Shown in pieces: positions 22,099-28,130 of a stretch of DNA of 28,493 nucleotides (position 1 is its first letter; every line of letters starts with the position of its first letter). Position numbers and translations under genes: made by a program. The notes below the pieces were generated by a model. That model was not told the DNA's origin, searched no databases, and saw nothing but the letters and a program-made list of their open reading frames with translations. This DNA comes from Actinobacteria bacterium UBA959 (GTDB lineage Bacteria; Actinomycetota; Actinomycetes; S36-B12; UBA5976): the NCBI GenBank assembly GCA_002293025.1, contig DBCL01000016.1, forward strand, positions 41,356 to 69,848, in the 5' to 3' direction.

Positions 22099-22260
22099 TT
22101 AGTTACTTTCAGGATTTTCATCCAATTTACGATCTATATTTCTGATTCTCTTAAGCATTGATCTTCCAAGAATTACTACTGCAATCATCAGCCCAGTAAT
22201 GATGATTGCAAAATAAAGGCCCGGAGTTGCTGCTTTATCTGCTTCAGTTATGGGATTCAT
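22099..22260 (-). CDS. 53-aa single-pass membrane protein between mca and uppS
   Basis: Reading minus from the ATG at 22258-22260 gives a 53-residue frame. It has an N-terminal MNPITEADKAATPG, one membrane helix near residues 14-32 (GLYFAIIITGLMIAVVILG), and a charged tail with RSMLKRIRNIDRKLDENPES. The topology is probably N-out/C-in by the positive tail. TAGGCT sits exactly six bases before the ATG, matching the leaderless pattern. The stop directly abuts the uppS GTG, which leaves no unused bases; that tight fit is the best argument for a real gene. I do not recognise the family. Partnership with the prenyl diphosphate synthase or another membrane complex is only a guess. Confidence 0.75.
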   Translation of the reverse strand: MNPITEADKAATPGLYFAIIITGLMIAVVILGRSMLKRIRNIDRKLDENPESN

Positions 22261-22266
22261 GCAAGA

Positions 22267-22272
22267 AGCCTA
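22267..22272 (-). promoter_or_regulatory. Leaderless -10 element TAGGCT for the 53-aa gene
   Basis: TAGGCT on minus, then TCTTGC, then ATG at 22260. Its first three bases are the TAG stop codon of mca. The hexamer is identical to the one before the gene at 560. Confidence 0.55.
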
Positions 22273-23121
22273 TCTAAGTCCTGCGAATAAATCGTCCTCT
22301 TGTTCTATGCGCTCAATATTGGATACGGCTAACTCAAAATCTTCAGTTGGCCAGATTTTTCGTTCAATATCTCTAGGAAAGGCAAACCACATACCGGCAG
22401 GATCTACTTGAGTTGCATGTGCCAATAAAGCTGCGTCTCGTCGTTCAAAATAGTCCGCTACATGAACTTGGGTGGTAACTCGGTCAAATCCATCAACTTC
22501 CCACCGATCTAGCCAATCTGTGTAAGGGCTGTCGATGCCTTGATCTTGAATTGCTTTATGGGCTGCCAAGATTTTGCGCTTGGTAATAGTTCTATCGTAA
22601 TAAATCTTTGATACCTGCCAGGGTGGCAGATCCAAGTCGTAAGTTGGATCTTGTGCTTTTTGATATGCATACATAGTAATTTCATGAGTTCGAATGTGAT
22701 CTGGGTGCGGGTAACCACCGTTTTCATCATAAGTTGTAATTACTTGTGGCTTAAATTCACGAATCAATTTAACTAAACCAGCCGCAGCAACTTCAAGGTC
22801 GATATCTGCAAAGCAGCCTTTTGGCAACGGTGGCTTTGGGTCGCCTTCTGGAAATCCGCTATCCATGTGACCTAACCAAACATGTTTACAACCCAATGCT
22901 TTGACTGCATTTGCCATCTCAGCTTTTCTAATTTCAGCTAAGTTGTAACCTGGTTCAAGCACCAAATTCTTGTTTAGTAAGTCACCGCGTTCACCACCGG
23001 TTGCGGTAGCAATTATTACCTCAACACCCTCATCGACATATCTAGCAGTGGTGGCTGCCCCTTTACTGGATTCATCGTCAGGGTGGGCGTGCACGGCAAG
23101 TAATCTCAGGGCAGAATTCAT
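22270..23121 (-). CDS. mca: Mycothiol S-conjugate amidase
   Basis: A 283-residue zinc hydrolase of the LmbE/PIG-L family. It has the metal motif HAHPDDE (H13, D16) near the N-terminus, TGGERGDLLN, and the second metal site YPHPDHIRTH. Mca-specific sequence KIYYD, WFAFPRD and the longer C-terminus favour Mca over MshB. It cleaves mycothiol S-conjugates so that mercapturic acids can be exported, and implies that the organism makes mycothiol. The frame opens earlier, but the ATG at 23119-23121 gives the family N-terminus. No Shine-Dalgarno is visible. It is divergent from DUF4307-greA, matching the Rv1080c-Rv1081c-mca arrangement of mycobacteria. Confidence 0.94.
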   Translation of the reverse strand: MNSALRLLAVHAHPDDESSKGAATTARYVDEGVEVIIATATGGERGDLLNKNLVLEPGYNLAEIRKAEMANAVKALGCKHVWLGHMDSGFPEGDPKPPLPKGCFADIDLEVAAAGLVKLIREFKPQVITTYDENGGYPHPDHIRTHEITMYAYQKAQDPTYDLDLPPWQVSKIYYDRTITKRKILAAHKAIQDQGIDSPYTDWLDRWEVDGFDRVTTQVHVADYFERRDAALLAHATQVDPAGMWFAFPRDIERKIWPTEDFELAVSNIERIEQEDDLFAGLR

Positions 23122-23144
23122 AGGCTGTAGTGTGGCAGTTGAGT

Positions 23145-23151
23145 TACCGTA
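23145..23151. promoter_or_regulatory. Overlapping divergent -10 elements for the DUF4307 gene (+) and mca (-)
   Basis: TTACCGTAA reads TACCGT on plus (23145-23150) and TACGGT on minus (23146-23151). On plus it gives a leader of about 12 nt containing AAGGA before the ATG at 23169. On minus it gives a leader of about 18 nt before mca. Confidence 0.45.
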
Positions 23152-23168
23152 ATCAAGTAAGGACACAG

Positions 23169-23669
23169 ATGGCTTTAACTAAAGAGCAGTGGGAGAAGCT
23201 GCCACCTGATGTTCAATCCCGCTACCCAAAACCATCATCAAATTTTGGCTTAAAAATATTCGCAGTTGTAGTTTCAGTAGTAGTTCTGGGTTTTTTAATC
23301 ATGGCATTCCCCAGGTTTGTAAATCTTGAAGTTGATTCCAAACTCACATCATTCAAAATAGTTGATGAAAATCAAGTAATTACCGAATTTGAAGTTAAAC
23401 GAGACCTCAATACTGAGATCACTTGTGCTCTGCGAGCACAAGATGATCGCCGAGTTGATGTTGGCTATGCCTGGTTAACAATTAAGCCCAGCAATGTTGA
23501 ATCAGAATTGATCAATTACCCACTTGCTACCAGATCCTTAGCCGTTTTGGTTGAAGTTCTGGGCTGTTCGGTTGGTGACTCGGTTGCCGCGGTGCCAGCA
23601 CCACAAGTTGAACCTGGCACCCAGCTGCCAGATCAACCTGCCCCTGGTCGAAAACCACCTGGCTACTAG
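23169..23669 (+). CDS. DUF4307 single-pass membrane protein
   Basis: A 166-residue protein with a short cytoplasmic N-terminus (ALTKEQWEKLPPDVQSRYPK), one membrane helix (residues 26-46, LKIFAVVVSVVVLGFLIMAF) and an external beta-rich domain with SFKIVDENQVITEFEVKRD, a single Cys pair region (CALRAQ; VLGCSVGDS) and a proline-rich tail. It matches DUF4307 (mycobacterial Rv1081c) in topology and position before greA. Function unknown. The ATG at 23169 is preceded by AAGGA; the frame opens 39 bases earlier but those bases hold the promoter. Confidence 0.88.
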   Translation: MALTKEQWEKLPPDVQSRYPKPSSNFGLKIFAVVVSVVVLGFLIMAFPRFVNLEVDSKLTSFKIVDENQVITEFEVKRDLNTEITCALRAQDDRRVDVGYAWLTIKPSNVESELINYPLATRSLAVLVEVLGCSVGDSVAAVPAPQVEPGTQLPDQPAPGRKPPGY

Positions 23670-23688
23670 CCTTCGCTTGGAGGAAATT

Positions 23689-24168
23689 GTGAACGAGATT
23701 CATTGGCTCACCCAAACTGCAGTTGATCGGCTGTTAGCCGAACTTGCTGAGCGTGAAGGTGAGCGCCGCGAAGAATTGGTTAAGCGCATTGAGACTGCTC
23801 GAGAAGAAGGCGATCTTAAAGAGAATGCTGGGTATCACGCTGCCAAAGATGAGCAAGGCAAGAATGAAGCTCGTATCAAACAGATTAGACATCTATTAGA
23901 GCATTCCAAGATCGGCAGTCCAGAGGTTGCTGAAGGTGTTGTTCACATTGGTCAGGTAGTAACTGTTGAATTTGCTGATGGTGATCAAGAAACATTCTTA
24001 CTTGGATCTAGGGAAGAAGCGTCCCACTCAACAGTGGACGTTCTCTCGCCCACATCTCCCTTAGGGGCTGCGGTATTGAATAAAGAGGTTGGCGATCAAG
24101 TCAAATATTCACTACCCAATGGCAAAGAAGTGATGATCGGCATCGTTGAGGTTAAGCCTTACTCCTAA
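23689..24168 (+). CDS. greA: Transcription elongation factor GreA
   Basis: A 159-residue GreA, the normal length. An N-terminal coiled coil (residues 1-77) carries RREELVKRIETAREEGDLKENAGYHAAKDEQGKNEARI, with the acidic tip residues D and E in EEGDLKENA that enter the RNA polymerase secondary channel. The C-terminal FKBP-like domain contains GQVVTVEFADGD, SPLGAAVLNKEVGDQVKY and a final strand. It rescues backtracked polymerase by stimulating transcript cleavage. The GTG at 23689 is fixed by GGAGG five bases upstream; the frame extends upstream inside DUF4307 without meaning. It is 19 bp after DUF4307, likely co-transcribed. Confidence 0.96.
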   Translation: MNEIHWLTQTAVDRLLAELAEREGERREELVKRIETAREEGDLKENAGYHAAKDEQGKNEARIKQIRHLLEHSKIGSPEVAEGVVHIGQVVTVEFADGDQETFLLGSREEASHSTVDVLSPTSPLGAAVLNKEVGDQVKYSLPNGKEVMIGIVEVKPYS

Positions 24169-24185
24169 CTCCTACGAGCTAGCAG

Positions 24186-24191
24186 TAGGGT
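24186..24191 (+). promoter_or_regulatory. Candidate -10 TAGGGT upstream of the MFS gene
   Basis: TAGGGTTGCG here repeats the ten bases of the mrp promoter, but a start codon does not follow at six bases. Transcription would begin near 24198, leaving a leader of about 25 nt before the TTG at 24223. Confidence 0.35.
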
Positions 24192-24222
24192 TGCGCTCTA
24201 AACCAAAATAATTAGTGAGACA

Positions 24223-25449
24223 TTGTTGAGTAATAAGACTGCTGCTGACGCCAAATTAAGAGACCTACCTCCTGCAATTTGGGTACTAGCCATAATCTCT
24301 TTTTGTGTGGCTTTAGGTTTTGGAATTGTAGCTCCAACGATTCCGCTGTTTGGCCGCTCATTTGGGGTTAGTGCATTCGCAGCTAGCACTGTAATTTCTA
24401 TCTTTGCACTAATGCGCGTGGTATCTGCTCCTTTTGCTGCCAGATTTATAGATCGAATTGGGGAGCGATTCACCTTAAGTGCTGGGTTGATAATGGTTTC
24501 AGTATCTTCAGCATTATCTGGTTTGGCAGACACTTTTGGGCAATTGTTGTTCATGCGAGCTGCAGGTGGGTTGGGCTCTTCAATGTTCACAGTTTCAGCA
24601 ATGTCATTGGTGGTACGAATGGCACCAAGAGAACTTAGAGCCAGAGCAGTTGGTCTTTATCAAAGTGGTTTTCTAATTGGCGCATTATTTGGTCCAGCAA
24701 TTGGTGGTGTAGTGCTCGCAATTTCATTGCGAGCACCATTCTTCTTCTATGCGGGAGCGACTGCATTAGCAGCACTAGTAGCTGCCGTATTGCTGTCTAA
24801 AGATAGAACTGCAGACCCTGAAATTCATGATGATAATGCAGGTCATGAATCTCCACTGCGCTTAATAGATGGATTTAGGCATGCTGGCTACCGAGCAGCT
24901 TTCACAGTTGCAGCTGTAGGTGGATTCACAATTTTTGGGTTAAGAGCTGCAGCAGTTCCACTGTATGTAACTGAACAACTACTAGAGCCTGCTTCATTGG
25001 TGGCCTACGGATTTTTCCTCTCAGCTCTTGCTCAAGGATTGCTGTTCATGCCAGCTAGTAAATATGCTGATGTGAAAGGACGAAGGCCAGCCATGCTTAT
25101 TGGTTCAGTAATCATGGTCATTAGTGCATCCTTGTTATTAGGTTGGGAAACTAGATCTGGCTATCTACTAAGTATGGCCATTCTCGGTTTTGCTGGTGCA
25201 TTCTTAAGCACTACGCCATCAGCAATTGTTGGTGATGTCGTTGAAGGCAAACGTCGTGGGCCATTGTTAGCGGCTTTCCAGATGGCTGGGGATTTTGGGG
25301 CCATAGTCGGCCCACTTGTTGCTGGTTTGATGGTGGATAACTACGGCTTTAGTTCGGTATTTGCGGTCGGTTTGGGTGCTACCTTGATTGGTCTAGTTGT
25401 AGTTTTGATGATGCCGAAGGCACCTACTAAACCTGCTGTTGCGTCCTAG
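24223..25449 (+). CDS. MFS-family transporter, 12 TM
   Basis: A 408-residue major facilitator. Twelve hydrophobic segments are visible, split by a polar central loop (residues 189-215, KDRTADPEIHDDNAGHESPLRL). The A-like motif after TM2 reads ARFIDRIGERF, and the second-half equivalent after TM8 reads SKYADVKGRRPAML. The MDR-associated motif is seen as GFLIGALFGPAIGGV in TM5. Drug or metabolite efflux is the likely role; the substrate cannot be read. Start is TTG at 24223, followed by a second TTG; the ribosome-binding site is poor (GTGAG). The preceding greA ends 54 bp upstream. Confidence 0.88.
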   Translation: MLSNKTAADAKLRDLPPAIWVLAIISFCVALGFGIVAPTIPLFGRSFGVSAFAASTVISIFALMRVVSAPFAARFIDRIGERFTLSAGLIMVSVSSALSGLADTFGQLLFMRAAGGLGSSMFTVSAMSLVVRMAPRELRARAVGLYQSGFLIGALFGPAIGGVVLAISLRAPFFFYAGATALAALVAAVLLSKDRTADPEIHDDNAGHESPLRLIDGFRHAGYRAAFTVAAVGGFTIFGLRAAAVPLYVTEQLLEPASLVAYGFFLSALAQGLLFMPASKYADVKGRRPAMLIGSVIMVISASLLLGWETRSGYLLSMAILGFAGAFLSTTPSAIVGDVVEGKRRGPLLAAFQMAGDFGAIVGPLVAGLMVDNYGFSSVFAVGLGATLIGLVVVLMMPKAPTKPAVAS

Positions 25450-25473
25450 CCTTAATTAGTTCACTATGTCCCA

Positions 25474-26112
25474 ATGGGAATTTTAAGTAGACCAACCCAG
25501 CTACCTGCACCAGAAAGCACAATTGCAGGTCGAGATCAATACTTATTTGAGTTAGCAACCACACATCGAGTCTTGGGAACTGAAATGCTTGGCCCATGGC
25601 CTGCGAATCTTGAGATTGTTTACTTTGGGATGGGCTGCTTCTGGGGTGTTGAAAGATTGTTTTATCAAATTCCAGGTGTGTATGTCACTGCTGCTGGCTA
25701 CCAAGGTGGGACCACTAAACATCCGACATATGAAGAAGTATGCACTGGGATGACTGGGCACACAGAATCTGTATTAGTAGTGTTTGATCCAGCCCAGGTA
25801 AGTTTTAAATCGCTTTTGAAGATATTTTGGGAAGAGCATGATCCAACCAGTGGGATGCGTCAAGGCAATGACATAGGCACTCAATATCGCTCAGCAATTT
25901 ATTTGACAAGTCCTGAGCAATTAGCCATAGCTGAGCAAACTAAATTTGATTATCAAACACAATTAGCGGCTGCTAACTTAGACCAGATCACCACTGAAAT
26001 TAAATTAGCACCACAATTTTTTTATGCAGAGATTTATCATCAGCAGTATCTTGATCGTGTACCTAATGGTTACTGCGGCCTAAAAGGAACAGGCGTTAGC
26101 TGTATTAGTTAG
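25474..26112 (+). CDS. msrA: Peptide methionine (S)-sulfoxide reductase MsrA
   Basis: A 212-residue MsrA. The catalytic cysteine is C55 in YFGMGCFWGVER. YQGGTTKHPTYEEVCTGMTGHTESVLVVFDP and EEHDPTSGMRQGNDIGTQYRSAIY are the core blocks. Recycling cysteines C201 and C210 sit in the tail (GYCGLKGTGVSC). The long N-terminal extension (GRDQYLFELATTHRVLGTEMLGPWP) is typical of actinobacterial MsrA. It repairs oxidised methionine in proteins and free methionine. ATG at 25474; CACTAT lies six bases before it, a weaker version of the leaderless -10. Convergent with the tRNA, whose 3' end is 7 bp past the msrA stop. Confidence 0.96.
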   Translation: MGILSRPTQLPAPESTIAGRDQYLFELATTHRVLGTEMLGPWPANLEIVYFGMGCFWGVERLFYQIPGVYVTAAGYQGGTTKHPTYEEVCTGMTGHTESVLVVFDPAQVSFKSLLKIFWEEHDPTSGMRQGNDIGTQYRSAIYLTSPEQLAIAEQTKFDYQTQLAAANLDQITTEIKLAPQFFYAEIYHQQYLDRVPNGYCGLKGTGVSCIS

Positions 26113-26118
26113 AACTTG

Positions 26119-26191
26119 TGCCCTCGATGGGACTCGAACCCATACTGGAGCGGGTTTAAGCCGCTTGCCTCTGCCATTGGGCTACGAGGGC
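26119..26191 (-). tRNA. tRNA with UAA (Leu) anticodon and class I (short variable loop) structure
   Basis: Seventy-three bases on minus fold as a complete cloverleaf: acceptor GCCCTCG/CGAGGGC (7 bp), TA, a D arm with a 3-bp GCC/GGC stem and GG in the loop, anticodon stem AGCGG/CCGCT with loop CTTAAAC, variable loop CCAGT, T arm ATGGG-TTCGAGT-CCCAT, discriminator A. The anticodon is UAA, reading leucine UUA. Normal bacterial tRNA-Leu is class II with a long variable arm; this one has only 5 nt there. CCA is not encoded. It lies 16 bp after def on the same strand, so it may be co-transcribed with it. Initiator features are absent (the 1-72 pair is intact and there are no three G-C pairs next to the loop). 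Confidence 0.85.
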
Positions 26192-26207
26192 CGTGTTGCG
26201 GGTCAGA

Positions 26208-26729
26208 CTATAGATACCTCTTACGTGGGAATATGGCGTGTGCACCGGCAACCCTATCTAAGAACAAATATCCATTGAGATGATCGATCTCATGACCTAT
26301 TGCTTTTGCTTCAAACCCTTGAGTTTCAATGGTTATCTGACTATCGCTGCCTGGCAGATAGCCTGTAATTGTTAGCTGGGTTGCACGCTTGACATCACCG
26401 GTGAAATCTGGAACAGACAAACAACCTTCACGACTTTTCTCATTTCGAGATGAGCTAACTATCTCTGGATTTATCAATACAAATAAACCATGACTCTTAG
26501 TTGTCTTTGGATGATTTGATACATCCAATGCAAATACCCGGACAGCACGCCCAACTTGATTTGCAGCTAGGCCAACACAGCCCTTATTTGCATGCATAGT
26601 TGTAATTAGGTCTGCAGCCAATTGCAATATGTTTGAGTCTTTTGGATCAACTTCAGCACAAAGTGAGCTTAATGCTTGATTAGGGGCCGCAACTGTTTTT
26701 AGCAAAGTGCCAGTTGGCAAAGTTGGCAT
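26208..26729 (-). CDS. def: Peptide deformylase
   Basis: A 173-residue peptide deformylase with all three motifs: CVGLAANQVG (51-60), EGCLSVP (C103 metal ligand) and HEIDHLNG (H146, E147, H150). It removes the formyl group from nascent N-termini. The start is uncertain: ATG at 26727-26729 gives the family's usual short N-terminus; GTG at 26751-26753, one base after the ACT-gene stop, or a TTG at 26774 overlapping that gene are alternatives. Downstream of the ACT-domain gene in a likely operon and followed at once by the tRNA. Confidence 0.94.
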   Translation of the reverse strand: MPTLPTGTLLKTVAAPNQALSSLCAEVDPKDSNILQLAADLITTMHANKGCVGLAANQVGRAVRVFALDVSNHPKTTKSHGLFVLINPEIVSSSRNEKSREGCLSVPDFTGDVKRATQLTITGYLPGSDSQITIETQGFEAKAIGHEIDHLNGYLFLDRVAGAHAIFPRKRYL

Positions 26730-26754
26730 AGCCAACTCAACTCTTTCAAGCACC

Positions 26755-27270
26755 TTAGAGCACGTCCTCTTCAACCAAGGTCAAGTGCAAAGCAATTCCA
26801 AAATCTTTGCCAACATTTACTAATTCAGAGTTGATTGCTTCCAGATTAATGCCAGTTGGCAAACTAACTTCGGCTACCAATAAATATAGACTTTGGGAAA
26901 GACGAGTAGTGAGATCAGTGATGTTGCCCTGGTGTTTAGCAATAATTTTTGTAACTGCAGCCACAATTCCTGGCTTATCACCACCTTGCACAGTCAACAC
27001 ATAGCTTGTGCCCAATGCGCCAGTGGTTTGATCTGGCCTAACTTTGGAAACTGAGACGGTTAGATCCTCACCAAGCGCTGTTGCCAACTTGGCCTCCAAA
27101 GCTTGGGCATCAATTTCAATTTGAGCTATCAAGGTCATCGCAAAATGACCTTGCAACAAGGTCATTGAGGTATCTTCAATATTTGCACCAGATTCAGCCA
27201 AAGTTGAGGTGATCGTGGCGACAATTCCTGGACGATCTGTTCCAAACACGGTGATGGCATATGAGGTCAT
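26755..27270 (-). CDS. Protein of two ACT domains (GcvR-like)
   Basis: A 171-residue protein consisting of two ACT domains, residues 3-75 (AITVFGTDRPGIVATITSTLAESGANIEDTSM) and 88-165 (YVLTVQGGDKPGIVAAVTKIIAKHQGNITDL). The D-RPGIV/DKPGIV turns are the amino-acid-binding signature. There is no catalytic domain, as in GcvR-type sensor proteins; it probably binds an amino acid and acts on a partner. ATG at 27268-27270 has TAGTTT exactly six bases upstream. It sits ahead of def; I recall the same pairing in other actinobacteria. Confidence 0.88.
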   Translation of the reverse strand: MTSYAITVFGTDRPGIVATITSTLAESGANIEDTSMTLLQGHFAMTLIAQIEIDAQALEAKLATALGEDLTVSVSKVRPDQTTGALGTSYVLTVQGGDKPGIVAAVTKIIAKHQGNITDLTTRLSQSLYLLVAEVSLPTGINLEAINSELVNVGKDFGIALHLTLVEEDVL

Positions 27271-27276
27271 GGGCTA

Positions 27277-27282
27277 AAACTA
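27277..27282 (-). promoter_or_regulatory. Leaderless -10 element TAGTTT for the ACT-domain gene
   Basis: TAGTTT on minus, then TAGCCC, then ATG at 27270. The hexamer lies between the udgB stop and the ACT start, so ACT-def-tRNA can be expressed apart from udgB. Confidence 0.6.
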
Positions 27283-27287
27283 CCGCC

Positions 27288-28124
27288 TTAGTTCTTGCTG
27301 CTTTTGGCAGCCATGCTAAAAACTGAATCAATCATGGGTTCGGTTAGTCGACCAGTGAATGTGTTTTGCTGGCTTGGGTGGTAGCTGCCTAGCAAAGTGA
27401 TATTGCATCCTGGCTTATGGAACTGCACTTGAGCTCCATGGCCAAACTTAATTTTTGATCCAGACTCAAAATTACTATTTTGCAACAAACTCACCGATTG
27501 CTCCCAACCAAAACTTCCCAATGCCACAATTACTTTAAGCCCAGGTTGCAGAAACTCAAATTCTTTTTGCAACCAAACACTGCAGTTATCACGCTCTTTA
27601 GGTGTTGGTTTATTCGCAGGGGGAGCACATCGAACTGCAGCTAAAACTCGTGCATCTATCAGTTCTAAGCCATCACCTGCATGTTCACTTGTTGGTTGAT
27701 TGGCAAATCCAGCCTTATACATAGCTCGATACAACCAATCTCCACTTTTATCTCCTGTGAAGATTCGACCAGTTCGGTTAGCCCCATGTGCTGCTGGTGC
27801 TAACCCAACAACTAATAATTTGGGCTCTGTGGAGCCAAACCCAGTTGCTGGACGACCCCAATAAGGCTGATCAGCAAAAGACTTTCGCTTAGTAATGGCC
27901 ACATCAACTCGCCACTTAACTAATCGCGGACATGCTTTACATAGTGAAACTGCAGCCGATAACTCGGTTAAGTTGGATACTTGCTTAGCAATTGCTTTGA
28001 TTTGAGTTACATTTTTAGCGGTGGGTGTGTCTGATTTAGTTAAATCACCAGGCCAGCCGGCATTGGCTGCTACCGGCGAATCGAATAGAGAGCCAGTTAT
28101 TGGGTGTTCAAATTTGGAATCCAT
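27288..28124 (-). CDS. udgB: Uracil-DNA glycosylase family 5 (UDGb) with Fe-S cluster
   Basis: A 278-residue glycosylase of the UDGb family. The Fe-S cysteines are C62 and C65 (LCKACPRLVKWR), C166 (VRCAPPANKPTPKERDNC) and C181. The active-site block is VVGLAPAAHGANRTGRIFTGD (from about 106), and the second motif is GSYHPSQQNTFTGRLT. It removes uracil and related deaminated bases from DNA. The first 60 residues are poorly conserved. ATG at 28122-28124 lies 6 bp after the ppx stop, so the two are probably one operon; no good Shine-Dalgarno is seen. Confidence 0.92.
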   Translation of the reverse strand: MDSKFEHPITGSLFDSPVAANAGWPGDLTKSDTPTAKNVTQIKAIAKQVSNLTELSAAVSLCKACPRLVKWRVDVAITKRKSFADQPYWGRPATGFGSTEPKLLVVGLAPAAHGANRTGRIFTGDKSGDWLYRAMYKAGFANQPTSEHAGDGLELIDARVLAAVRCAPPANKPTPKERDNCSVWLQKEFEFLQPGLKVIVALGSFGWEQSVSLLQNSNFESGSKIKFGHGAQVQFHKPGCNITLLGSYHPSQQNTFTGRLTEPMIDSVFSMAAKSSKN

Positions 28125-28130
28125 AAAGAT

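Noticed and set aside
24169..24191. CCTAC...GTAGG stem after greA as terminator
   Set aside because: Five-base stem with a 9-nt loop and no T-run; it overlaps a better promoter-like TAGGGT.
26119..26191. Reading the tRNA as initiator-like because it follows def
   Set aside because: The first acceptor pair is intact and the three G-C pairs next to the anticodon loop of initiators are missing; the anticodon is UAA, not CAU.
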